Positions 13,231 through 24,416 of a stretch of DNA of 64,000 nt are shown one piece after another. Positions within the stretch are counted from its first letter, which is position 1; each line of letters opens with the position of its first letter. Under the pieces are notes generated by a model. It saw only the letters and a list, made by a program, of their open reading frames with translations, was not told the DNA's origin and searched no databases. Source of the DNA: Varanus komodoensis (lineage: Eukaryota; Chordata; Lepidosauria; Squamata; Varanidae); contig NW_025336598.1 of the NCBI RefSeq assembly GCF_004798865.1, positions 16,343,553 to 16,407,552 of the forward strand. The letters are read 5' to 3'. The translations under genes were made by a program, and so were the position numbers.

Positions 13231-14170
13231 TTGTTATGTGCCGTCAAGTCATCTCTGACTTGTGGCAACCCTATGACTGAAAGCCCTCCAAACATCCTAT
13301 GCATGACAGCTCCATTTCAAGGCTGTGGTTTATTTTATGGAGTCAATCCATCTCAGTTTTGGTCTTCCCTTTCAACTTCTTCCTTCAACTTTCCCTAACA
13401 TGATTGTCTTCTCAAGGGAGTCTTGCCTTCTCATGATGTGTCCAAAGTATTTTGCCATTTTTGCTTCTAGGGAAAGATTTGGTTTGATTTGATCTAGGAA
13501 TCATGTGTTTGTCCTTCTCTGAGTCTGGAGTATTTGAAAGTTCTCCTCCAGCACCATGTTTTGAGAAAATCAGTTTTCAATCATCAATCAGCTTTCTTCA
13601 CTGTCCAGTTTTCACACCTTCACATTGTGATTGGGAATACAATAGTTTGGACGATCTTAAACCTTAGCCTCCAGTAAAAGATCTGATCATCTTTTCTAGT
13701 TCCATCTTTGTTGCCTTTCCAAGTCTCAGTCTTCTTCAGATTTCTTGGTTGCACTGTCTCTCTGAATTGCTGACTGAGCTGAGGTATGTGAAATCTTTCA
13801 GTTTTTATTTCTTCATTATAAACAGTAAAGTTCTGTAATTCTTCTGTGGACATGATTTTTGTTTTCTTAATACTCAGCTGCAATACTGTTTTTGTGCTTT
13901 CCTTTTTACTTCTATCAGGAGCTGTTTTAAGTAATTATTGCTTTCTGCCAGTAGTATGGTATCATCTTCCTATGTTAAAGTAGTGGCATTTCTTCCACAA
14001 ATTTGTATCCCTTTCTCTGATTCTTATCCAGGTTTCCCTATGATATGTTCTGTGTGCAGAGATGGGAAGGTAAAATGCATCCTTGTCTGACACTCTTGTC
14101 TATGAGAAACCATTTTGTTTCTCCATACTCTGTCCTAACTGTAGCTTCTTGTCTGAGATACAGGTGCACA
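13231..14170 (-). mobile_element. RTE/Bov-B-like LINE, 3' fragment, minus strand
   Basis: The left end is the reverse complement of an RTE-type 3' UTR (AGTCAGAGATGACTTGACGG on the minus strand). Reading right to left gives reverse-transcriptase C-terminal sequence: SIKKTKIMSTEELQNFTV, then KIVQTIVFPITM, then EKTIMLGKVEG and PKLRWIDS. These are the conserved blocks of the RTE-clade RT tail. The frame is broken in several places, so it is a dead 5'-truncated copy. The same family recurs at 59670-60790. Bov-B/RTE elements are the likely source of the machinery that moved the Sauria SINE at 4109-4440. Confidence 0.85.
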
Positions 14171-15508
14171 CTAATATGCTGCACAGGAGTGGATGCTGGT
14201 ACAAGGAGTACTTACACTGATCATACCTTTTATCAGGGACTGACTGGATTCACACAACACAATAATTCATGGAGAAAGATGAGATGAAACAAATCATGAT
14301 GTCAGTTGCTTGATTGGCCATTGAATATGGGTGCTATTTGTTAATCCTTGTTTTCTTACATTGAAAGTTGACCTACTTCTGGTTCAGTTTATAACGGGTT
14401 TTGTAGTATATTCTTGTTTGTGACTGAATCTTTCATTTTATGGTGAAATTTTTCACATTTTTAGAATCTTTTTTTAAAATTTACTGTTTAACAATACCTA
14501 AATCTATAAACTGGGTACACAATCATTGGTCATTTGTTTAGTGTTAGAGTGTTGTGTCACGTAGAAATATTGCCTACATGTTGAGGGCAACCTTAGCTTA
14601 ACAATTCTGTTATCACTAACACTATAACCATACCATCAATTAGCAAATAGGAAACTGGATTTAAGTAAGGAAAGAGATTCCCACTTAAATTCAAGGGCTT
14701 AAAATACAGGTTATCTTTCTTTCCTCAGAATTAACAGAAATGCAGTGATAGTTCTAATAAATATCTGTGTTCTGTCAACACAGTCATCATTTTATAGGGC
14801 AAACCAAGCTTAATACCATGTAACTATGCATGAATGAGCAACTTTGGGACTTTATTCTGTGAATCACCTGACAGATATCTTTAGGAGCCTAAAATAGCTC
14901 TGATTTAGAAGAGGAAACTATTATCCAATATGGCTGATCATGACCCTGCAAACTCAGAGAATTACAGCCATCCCATGGATTGTGGGAGGAATGTGGGACT
15001 TCCTTCCTGCTTTCATTGCCCATCAAAACACTTAGATGGTCAATTTTCTAAGTGTTTTACTCCTGCTCATGAGGAGGAGTTACTGAGGCACCACTGGAAT
15101 TCAAGACTGGTGGAGCCTTGTTCCTCCTCCCTGCCCCACCCCCTGAGTACACCCCCCACACCAGCCCTTAGGTTACTTTTGCAATTTTGGAACTTCAGCT
15201 AGCATAGAGAGAATCATGTGAGCTGCATGGGTGAGGGAAAGAACTCTAGATCACAGCCCCACCTCTGTCCCTGGAGTCCCATTCCAAAGATAGAGGTCAG
15301 GCTACACATCTTTGTATAGCTGCCAGAGAATTCTTTGGTGTTCTTTGATGCTCCTTTAGTGGCTTTAATTCTTAACCATATCCTGACCTTCTTAACTGTT
15401 ATTTAAACATGTATATGATTGTCTATAGGTGTTGGTCTGTATCCCTTTCAATAACAGCTTGTCTAATGTACCACCAAAGGACCTGTGAGGGCTTAAGTAG
15501 GACAAAAC
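14171..15508. other. non-coding, no feature seen
   Basis: No exon or repeat recognised. An open stretch around 14930-15202 has no splice or family support. Confidence 0.4.
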
Positions 15509-15513
15509 CTAAG
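15509..15513. repeat. target-site duplication CTAAG (left)
   Basis: The 5 bp CTAAG directly flanks the left LTR terminus and is repeated exactly at 16080-16084. Confidence 0.85.
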
Positions 15514-16079
15514 TGTCGAGATGGCACTCAACACGTAAACAACCCACAGGTTCACGAGCAATAAAACTAAAGTCCTTTATTGCTACTTGTCTACAAGATT
15601 TACAACCCAATAGATAAGCTCTTTAGCTGAGGTCCTTGAAATGCAGATGTTAACCCTCTAGTGGTGTCTCTCCCCGAGCCCATGCAGGACTAGCTCTCTT
15701 CATCCCGCCTTTCTTCCCTCTGATGTAACTGTCTCTGTTTTTGCTCGTATCTTCTTAGAAGTCTGTGATCGGTCGCTAGAGAAAAGTCAACCATGCCCCT
15801 GCATCTTCTGCTTCGTGTTCAGGAAGTACAGCATTAGAGGGAGGGGGGGCAGCCTGCTCTGACCCTTCCTGAGTGGAACTGGCGGCGTCTTTTCCCTCAG
15901 GGGTCTCTTGCTTTGATGAGGGCTCGGGTGTTTGCTCAATGGGCAGGGAGTCAGGGGGAGGCGCAGCTACCTGCTCAGCCATCCCCAAGCTAGGTTGTGG
16001 GGTTGGCTTTTGGATACAGGGTCCCAAGTGCAAGACCTTCTCGTGAGGTGCTGTCTCTGTTGGGGCTTCAGGCACGACA
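15514..16079 (-). mobile_element. solo LTR of an LTR retrotransposon or endogenous retrovirus
   Basis: A 566-bp unit with termini TGTCG...CGACA, i.e. the TG...CA LTR rule plus a short perfect terminal inverted repeat. It is flanked on both sides by CTAAG. No internal region, primer-binding site or second LTR is adjacent, so this is a solo LTR left by LTR-LTR recombination. A minus-strand AATAAA at 15576-15581, about 60 bp inside the 15514 end, fits the R/U5 position and suggests minus-strand orientation. A 5-bp duplication fits several families (Ty3/gypsy, BEL/Pao and some ERVs), so the family is left open. The intact termini and exact duplication suggest a fairly young insertion, but one LTR alone cannot be dated. 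Short open frames inside are LTR sequence, not a host gene. Confidence 0.85.
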
Positions 16080-16084
16080 CTAAG
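16080..16084. repeat. target-site duplication CTAAG (right)
   Basis: Exact copy of 15509-15513, abutting the right LTR end. Confidence 0.85.
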
Positions 16085-17094
16085 CCACATCTTCTTTTAA
16101 GCTAGGCATTCTTAATGGCCACATTGATGCAGCAAGGAGTCCTGTGTCCCGTGACCTCAGTGCACAGAGCCTCAGAACTGAGATGTTTACATGCCTCCTA
16201 TGCCTGGAATGAGACATGGTGGCAGCAAGCTCTGTTCTCACAATGGCTCATGCTGGTTATGCTATCTAGATGGCCACTTTTGGCCATCTAGAAGTAATGT
16301 AAGAGAATGGGAGGGAGGGTGGACATCACTTGGGATACCAATTGGCCTGTCCGTGGCCACAGCCCCTTCCCATTCCTGTACTTTGTGTGTCTGTTTCTGA
16401 GGCTCAGGCCTCAGTAGGGGGAGCTGCAGAGGAATGGGGTGAAATCTCAGCCCATAGACACCCAGCTCCAAGGCTGAAGTGCCAAAGAATCCTATGGTCT
16501 CCCAGATAATATCTGATGGACACAGAGCTGCACCCTTAGAATTCATCTCTGTGAAGACCACAACCATCCTCATGACCTTCTTTTCTTACAATCTGGGGCA
16601 AAGCCAAGAAGTGCTGACTAAAAGAGTCAAAATGATGGAGACATGTACTAGCAACAACAGCAAAACTGCAGATTCAAAGCTGCATTTTAAATATCATGCC
16701 TTATTGATTTGCTTTAGACTTTGATTTTGAAATCATTACATAGGCTCTCATAAGAATATGTATGAAATAAGACAGCTAAAAATTCTGTCTGAACCACATT
16801 TTAACCTGGTATGATATATATTTCTGCATTGTAATATTTCACCTCTACAACTCTCCCTGTCTGTCCACTACAGTGCCTTGCCAATTTGGTCTAGAGAGAC
16901 AGAGAGAGAGGTAGAAAAACTGCCAGTCTTTCATGGATAATGTAACTGCTTCAGGTACCCATAAATGGTTTTCTGGCATAAACAACTATTGCACCAATCC
17001 CCATATTAATCTCTGACCTATGTAGCTAAAAATAACTAAAAGGAGTATGTTATAAGAATCCAATAAAAGAACTGACATTTAAAGCACCATCATA
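16085..17094. other. non-coding, no feature seen
   Basis: No exon or repeat recognised. The inverted word TGGCCA at about 16262-16290 (GATGGCCACTTTTGGCCATC) makes a small hairpin of no known role. Confidence 0.4.
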
Positions 17095-17215
17095 TCCCAT
17101 CAAATGCCTGGGATTAGATGAAAGTTTTGAGCTGGCACCAAAAACTAACAATTTGGTGCTAAGGAGGCCTCCATGGAGAGAGCATCCCGTGTTTGGTGGG
17201 GGGAATTATCAATGA
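17095..17215 (+). repeat. fragment of an unclassified squamate interspersed repeat
   Basis: The words GCCTGGGATTAGATGAAAG, TTTTGAGCTGGCACC, TTTGGTGCTAAGGAGGCCTC and GGAGAGAGCATCCC resemble a repeat I have seen widely in lizard genomes (a 'GGCGCC...GAGCCTC...GGGGAGAGCATTCC' type). The family is not named here because I cannot verify it. Confidence 0.45.
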
Positions 17216-17905
17216 GAAGTACCTTAGAACATGTAATAAGCAAATGATCAGAAAAGAATGTAGGTATATAAACATGAGCAAAAAAAACAATATTCACAGT
17301 ACGGTCCTACAAATTTCTGTTCAGGAGTGTAAATTGTTTGAGTTCACTGAACTTAATCCCAGGAAACTGGCTATCAGATTACTGATTTACACTTCCATAT
17401 ATGTCTTTATTGACATGTTTCCATATAGACTCCTGTCCCTGGATGAACACTTTGCTAGTTTATTATGTTTATGTTTATTATGTTCCTTGCAGACCAAGAA
17501 AGTTAACTTTGACCTTAAAATTGCAGAAGACATTTTACGATTTGTCTTAGTTAATTTGCAAAGTATCACATAAAATGTTAAAGTTATTCTTGCATTATTT
17601 CAATGTTGCCATATTACTTAGGGTGTAGTAAACACAACACAGACACACACACACACAATATTCTCCTTTCATTGTTAATTAGTCAAGCAGCTTTATGAAC
17701 AATTGAACAGAGCCTAGCTGGAAGCCCATTCAGAATATACTTCCCTTTCCCTAAAAAGTATTTTTAAGACATCATTTTATGACTGATTAAACTGTAATTC
17801 TCCCTTAACTGCCCAACAGTAGGTTAATGACTAAATATTCCACTTGAGCCTATAAATTATACTAAGGACCAAGCTCTACAATATTATGAAGAAAGAGCTG
17901 GCAGC
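17216..17905. other. non-coding, AT-rich, no feature seen
   Basis: There is an AT-rich open stretch at 17193-17573 with no family match, and a short CA run near 17642-17656. Confidence 0.4.
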
Positions 17906-18053
17906 AGGGATGTGCAAATCGGCAAAATCTGAGCTAGCTGAAGTTCTGCAAATTCCATTTTGAAGCTGATTCCATTTGAGTCCATATTGGATTTCAAGCT
18001 TTGAGTTATTTGCTTGCTTGCTTGCATTTTGCATAAAAATCCCTGCACATCTC
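17906..18053. mobile_element. MITE-like repeat with GGATGTGCA terminal inverted repeats
   Basis: The left end reads AGGGATGTGCAAATCGGC. The right end reads AAAATCCCTGCACATCTCC, whose complement begins GGAGATGTGCAGGGA. Paired short termini over about 148 bp suggest a non-autonomous DNA transposon. A related right terminus (TTGCACATCCCTA) appears at about 58066-58078. Confidence 0.45.
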
Positions 18054-20469
18054 CATGTATGTTTTTGCAAATGTATACATCACTTGTATACATTTCTGAA
18101 ATATATAGATTCTTCTACTAAATATAATTAATGTATACTCATGCACATTTTAATGCACTCAGTTTGAACCATTCACAGTTTTGAATGCTGTACAAGTTGC
18201 TGGATGCTTCTTTTGTTTGTCTGTTTGGTCTGTGAATCTTACGGCAAGCTTGGACCGTGTAAGGACTTCACCACAGATTATGTCTGAGAATATGTTCACT
18301 TTGGAAAGTACAAACTGTGTAAAATACCAGTGAGAAACAAACTGAAGCGGATTTCTCAAACAGTACTAGTGAGCAGGGATGGCTATCTCTCCTGCCCTAC
18401 AGTAAGTGCAGTGGAGCAGGGAAATATAACACTTTGTTTGGCAAAACTCCAGATCACCTGCATGTCCATTTCTGCTTTGATTGGTTTGTTTTACTTTGGA
18501 GCAATGTAAGTTAAAAGTTTAACCCCACAGCAGATAATATGGGTTATACACCTGGCCCTGTGATATTGTCTTGACATGGATTGGGACTCCTGTACATATT
18601 TTAGAGTGGGAAGGGAAGAGAAGGGAAGGGAAGAACACATACTTGCTAGCTGCATCTTTAACCTAATGCTAAAGTTAGATCTAAGTACAGAAATGATTTT
18701 CAGTCAAGTATCCAGAGGTAAAAAGGGATGGAGGTGCGGAAGAATGTGAGGCAGTTTTGTAAAATAAAGGTAGATGTGCTGAAAGGTAAGCTGAAAGGAA
18801 TGTAGGATTTCCTGCAGAGTGACAGTCCATTCCCTTGAACTCAAAAATGGGGAACCTCAAAAATTTCAGGAGAGTTAGAAATAGCACTAGGGATTGACTG
18901 GGATGGTAAGTGGTACAAGCTGAATGTTGGAATGTGACCTGAGTGCAATGCTAATGATTAAATCCCCAAATCTGGCCCTGAGGACACAGCTCTTAACGTG
19001 CCTCCTCCTTTTCTTGTTTCAGTTCTTTCTTTGATTATTTTACTTGTTCAATGCTCAACTTGATGGAAAGATTCATGGGGATTCAGACAATGTTGTAACT
19101 GGACTTCTCACTGTAGTGCCCCATGGGAGGCTCATTTAAACCTGATTGCTATTGTGAAATGCCCTTTTAGCAAAACAGGCAACATGAGCCAAACTCTCAT
19201 TATGGTTATTTATTACAGATTAAACAGCTGCTTTTAAAAGACTCTGAAGACTGGAGAGGCTTAGCCACGGTTCCCAGTAGAAAAGGTTTATAGTGATAGT
19301 TGCCAGCAAAGTTGACAAAAAGCAAAATTCGTAGACAAAATTTGCTTGGGGAAAACATCTGAGGAATGTTCAAAGGAAGCAAAAAGAGTTTTTAAAACCA
19401 GTACAGTGTCTTGAGGTTTCTGTACCCATCCCTTGCATCCATGCGCACCGGAGTGGCCAATATTAATAGAAATTATTGGTTGAGCTGATATCCAGTTTTT
19501 ACCTTCCTTGTGCCATATTCTGAAGCTGGAGAAGAAACTCCACACACATTAGCAGCTATAATAAGAAAGCTGCATACCCCAAAGTATGCAGCCTTCCAAA
19601 AGTAAAACGTAGAGGTGAATTACTTCTTGTGAGAAACAGCCAACTAACTTCTAGAGAATTACAAAGAGTTTCAGCAAGACAAGTGAACCTTCTGACATCC
19701 AACAAATCCTAACAATTATATTAATAAACAAGATTGAGCAGAATCTATAAAAATCTTTATGACCATCCATGGTCACCTAACAAGCCAACTAGATACAAAG
19801 TCAAAATAAAATCTTGGAGCAGTTTATCCTGGCAGCCCAAATGTGTTTCCTTTTAAAGGCCATGAACACGTGTGTCTTCCCCACCAGGAAGGTTTGTCCC
19901 ATAACCTTGGGGCTATAGCTGTAATTGACTTGTCTTTTTTCCAGATGTCCAAACATGGCAGGAACACAAGAGGCCTTACTTGGAACATTGTAACCCCTTT
20001 TTCTGCATGCTTATATGAAAACAGGGTTTTTTTAAGGCACAGGTTAGCAAAATGGCACCCATGAGTGCCCTGGAGCCCTTGAAGACTCCCAAGTGTGCCT
20101 GCCTGAAGCCATGACTCCAGGTCCTCCCTCCCTTTAGTGTATCCTGGCAGCAGGTTATTAAGGGCTTGAAAGGACAAAGTCAGCATCTGGTTGACCATAT
20201 GATTGCCTCACCAACAAGTCTACCATTTCTGGTTTGTCAAGGGTGTGATGAGCTCCTGAAGGACCTTATAGATGCCCAGCACACTTTCATCTTCCTTATC
20301 CTATAACAGGCTCCCCAGCACTGTAATCCCATATATGCATCCTTAACTTTGATCTTAACTCTTCATAAGTCAGCTGGTTTGGACATTTCCTTGCCTGGTT
20401 AATCAAGAAGGCTGTCTGGGATTCCCCACTGTTCCAGGAAGACTTGTGTTTCCAATATGCTTTCTTGCA
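18054..20469. other. non-coding; possible unclassified repeat at about 19820-20200
   Basis: Mostly featureless. The block at about 19820-20200 has repeat-like words, for example GGCTTGAAAGGACAAAG near 20162, and on the minus strand a peptide with APRLWDKPSW, which resembles the RT C-terminus of CR1/L2-like LINEs. The match is too weak to name an element. Confidence 0.3.
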
Positions 20470-20483
20470 TCTCTCTCTCTCTC

Positions 20484-20521
<38 letters not shown>
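20470..20521. repeat. (CT)n microsatellite
   Basis: About 26 CT units with one internal interruption (CCC). Arg/Glu or Ser/Leu repeat peptides predicted here are artefacts of this run. Confidence 0.97.
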
Positions 20522-23500
20522 AAGCAGAAGCCCCCTCTGTAAAGTCTTTGACTGCCATGCAGTTTGTACATCTCCAATAGCAGATTTGTGTTTAAATATA
20601 TTCAGCAAGACTGCTTTGGAGCTGGCATGCACTATCTCTACTGTACATGATAATGCCACATTTGGAATGGCAGCGGTCCAAGCCTTGGGGCAGGAAATGC
20701 TTCTTGAGATATGTTCGGTTGCCGTTTAACTGTGTTTTGCCTGAGGTGCTAGGAAAGAAGTCGCCGATGCTTTCAAACATGTTTAAGCATTTTAATAGTG
20801 TCTTAGCTTGTCAGAATAATGCCACAATGCTAACTGTGTGCTATGCACTTACACTGCTGCAATTAAGAAACATGGTTTTCCAGAGAGCTGGATTATCTAT
20901 ATTTTAGCTGAATGTCCCTGCATGGTTAGTACTGGATAGATTTCAAGGCCTCTATTGTGCTTTTAAAGACAGTTTGCTTTCTAGACTTCCACTTACTATG
21001 CATGACTGAACAGAGACTGCATCAAGATAGCATGATAACCAAGACTCAATCTTTGAGCAGTTGTTCAATTGTGGGTAATCCTGTTGTCTGAATCAAGCTG
21101 AGGTAGCAAATGATGGTGAATAAACCAGTTTAAAACCCAAGTTTGAACCAGATCTTTTCATGGGCTATTGTGGTTAACAAGCCGTAATATTTAAGTTCAA
21201 CTGAGATAAGACAACACCATGGCACATATTTCAAAAACAGCCCATGGTTTTTTAAAATTTGCATTTATATACCACCCTACTAGCCCAGAGGGTTCAACAA
21301 CAGCCCCTACTGATACCAAACGGAACCCTTAAATGTGAGTTATCATGAACCTAGTCAATAGCTCGTTGCTGTTGACTTTGATGTTGGCTCAGGCCATAGA
21401 TAGACACTTTTCATGACAGTGCCATTCTTCACATGGTGAGATGCGAATGTGCATGTGTCCTACAGTCAATGCACCACGTAGCCCAGGTACTCTAGATGAA
21501 GGCCTATAAAGACAACAGTCTGATTCTCTCTCTTCCTGAAAAGAGGAAGATGGTGTACATCAGGCTTTCACAGCTATGGTAGTCCAAGCTGAGCACCACT
21601 TCCACATGTTATGCACTTGCAGAGTGGAAAACCACACCGGACTCTTCCTCCTGAATACTATGACCCAAGGGTTTGGACGAACCCTTTCAGAATCTGCCTG
21701 TCCAGGATCTGCGGGCTTCCTCTTGTGCTCAGACTGCTCCTGCAAAGAGTGCTGAGCCAAGAGGAAGTCTGGACCCCTGGTATGCAACTGGCAACCTTCC
21801 ACAGCTACCATTCCCAGTGCCTAGCCTTCTCTCCTTCTCACTGCTGCTGGCAGTGGCACAGTGGAAAGAATGGCACTGCTTGAGGCTCAATTTCTGGCAA
21901 GTGCCCCAAAAAACCTGGGCATACTCACTGGGAGTTCAAACCCTGGGCTTCTGCAAAGTGAAACAGAGTCCTGTAAGCCTAAATCTGGTGTATTTTCTGT
22001 CAAAATGGATTCCCGGCACATCCCTAAAGGTTGCACCAGGGTACATTTATTAATGAAGGATTAAGGAAGGTTCACTTGAAAAGAGTTTACAGTTAGGGAT
22101 GGACTGGAACAACCTAGACAGACAATGCAGTAGGCTCTATGTGAGAGAATTAGAAAAACCAGAGGAAGACTTGTGCATAGGATATGTGAGGTGAAGGCAT
22201 TGCAGCACTTTGGAAGTAAGTATTGAATAGGTGCAAGTATTAAATAGGTTCATGCAACTCAGAACCCTTGTATCTGTTACAGGTGTTGTAAGGTGAGAGA
22301 ATTCCATAAGAATATTCCTTGCTTTTTCTTTTTGCCCTCCCCCGTTTGCATTTCCAGTGCTTCCAGCAACAAGGGCTTGGGGGAAGCCAGTGGCATTATC
22401 ACTGCACTCGGAATCAAGATGTGTGCATTGTTTGTGCTATTTTTATGCACAGCTTAGCAGTGAAGGTGAAGGAATGGTAGTGTTGGGTGCAGCTGAAGTT
22501 GGTGAAATATAGCTGTTAGGCCCATCATGCCTTTTCTTCTGTGGGGAGGAAGTGGGGATTAAAATATTCAGCAACTCCATGGATATGAACTTCTTCTGCT
22601 CTCCCCTCTTCATTAGGTGCCTTGCTTTCCTGATAACAAGCAATCATTCTAGCCCTACAGCGAAAGCCTTCCCAAAACTGCATAAACATGTGCATGTATA
22701 TAAACAACCATGTTCATTTGCATGCCGCTATGCAAAGCAATAGTGAGCAACAGAGGAGAAATGGTATCAGCAGCCTCACATAATTGTCACGGAGCAATGT
22801 GGGGTGTGAGGGCAGCTGTATTGTATTCCCAGCTGAATCACTGGTGAGAAATTCAACCTAAAGGAATTGATAGAGCCTCCCTGGTATTTTTCGGGGAGAT
22901 AATAGTTGCCCCTGGATTTGACAATTATTTCATCATCTTTAATTACAAAACAACAACAACATGCCGAGTATTTCTATAATGGTGAAATGTTTTCTTCAGG
23001 AATGCCTGAAGCTGCCTGAGAATGAGTTGGTTCTCTTGAGCCAACTGGAAGAGACCTTCTGCCTGGAAAAGACCTTCCAGTGCCTCTCTCAGAGCCAAAG
23101 TATACAGTACACTGACCTCATAGTGTGTGGCTGAGGTTTGCCTTATTTTTTCACCCCTGGATAAGCCTTTGCAATACTAATTTGAAACATAGCTATGGTG
23201 CTCTGGGAGGGGATAATTTCCCCATGCAGGCAGCACTCCCCCAAATCCAGCCCCTGCAAGTGTAGTGAGGCAAATGAAGGGGGAAAAGTCCAGTTGAACC
23301 TATGGTAGAAATATTCTTTTCTTACTATCCCCCTCTCCCCAGGAGTATGGGGTATGGCTATCAAGGGAAAAAATGGATGGGGAAAGGGTTAGTCCATCCC
23401 ACTTAAAGTTTATTGGGTCCATCTAAAATGAGGCTGACTCCTTCACATGAGATTAAAAAGCAAACAAAACCTCAGGTAGGCAATTAGTGCAACCTGCAGT

Positions 23501-24177
23501 TTGACCATCCAAGGCATATTTCCAAGGGCTGCTACCTGAGGTTGCCTCAAGCTTCCAGGGACTGAATCTTGGATCTTGTGCATGCAATGCATGAGCTGTA
23601 CCATTCAGAAGTGAAACTTGCACTGGAAGCTTCATTTCTAAGTGGGAGGAGGACAGAGAATGTTCCTACTCATTCTGCCACCTTCACCATCCATCATGCA
23701 GATAAAACAAGGCAAAGGTACAAGAAGCGCAAGACTTTATGGCGGCGGCAGTTTTGTTCACACTAGATTTTTCCCTTGAATGGAAGGGCTATGATAGACC
23801 TTTCATAGCTTATGTACCTCAGTCCAAAATGAAAGAATACTTGACTGGGAAAGCTGGCCATGGAGCATCCCTTGCCAAATTGCATGCTCAAAGAATACAT
23901 CAACTGCATCAGCATCTGCTCCACAAACAGGTTCAGGACTCCAACTTGCCATACCTTCTACTGAAGTTAAGTGCCAGTGATGGACAGCATTCAGTCAAGG
24001 GCAGTCATCACTAACAAGGATCAGACTGGTGAACTGGTGGCAGCAGTAATGGGACAGCTCAGAAGGAAGTGCATATTCACTTCCCGTGCTTCTACTTACT
24101 CGCCCAGTTCAGCACTGCCTTTGCCTCATGGGTTGGTCAGCGCTAGGGAAGACTCTAGCCTGCAATGGGTTAAGGTA
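20522..24177. other. non-coding; a degraded SINE start near 21245-21305
   Basis: TTTATATACCACCCTA followed by CCCAGAGGGTTCAACAACAG at about 21262-21305 resembles the reversed tail of a squamate SINE. Open frames at 21611-22053 and 23739-24014 match no family I know and lack splice context. About 22780-22960 has several ATTA-type homeodomain sites but nothing decisive. Confidence 0.35.
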
Positions 24178-24416
24178 TGAGCTAGTGGCATAAGGGTTAG
24201 GATGCTGGTTTGGGACTCAGGAGTCCTAGGTTCTGGACCCCACTCAGCTGATCGCAGGATAACAAGGGCCAGCCACTGACTCTCACCTGTGTATAGCGTA
24301 CAGAGTTACTGTGAAGATGAAATGGAGAGGAGCATAATGTATGCCTTGAGTTCCCTGGAAGAAAGAAAAAATGGAGATATAGATATAATAAAGGACCAGT
24401 GGAATAAATAAATAAG
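24178..24416 (+). mobile_element. tRNA-derived squamate SINE, plus strand, diverged
   Basis: The head GAGCTAGTGGCATAAGGGTT is followed by a B-box-like CTAGGTTCTGGACC, then AGCCACTGACTCTCA, AGAGTTACTGTG, ATGCCTTGAGTTCCCTGG and a terminal AATAAATAAATAA. The order matches the SINE at 59235-59464, but it is older. Confidence 0.7.

Noticed and set aside
13620-13883. 87-codon minus-strand open frame as a host gene
   Set aside because: It is RTE-type reverse-transcriptase C-terminal sequence inside the LINE copy.
15776-16090. Pro/Glu-rich 104-codon open frame, minus strand
   Set aside because: It lies almost wholly within the solo LTR at 15514-16079, so it is not a host gene.
20296-20659. Arg-Glu repeat proteins
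   Set aside because: Translation of the (CT)n microsatellite at 20470-20521.
23739-24014. 91-codon open frame on the plus strand
   Set aside because: No family resemblance and no splice sites that fit. It was considered as a PCDH18 middle exon, but it has none of the expected cytoplasmic motifs.
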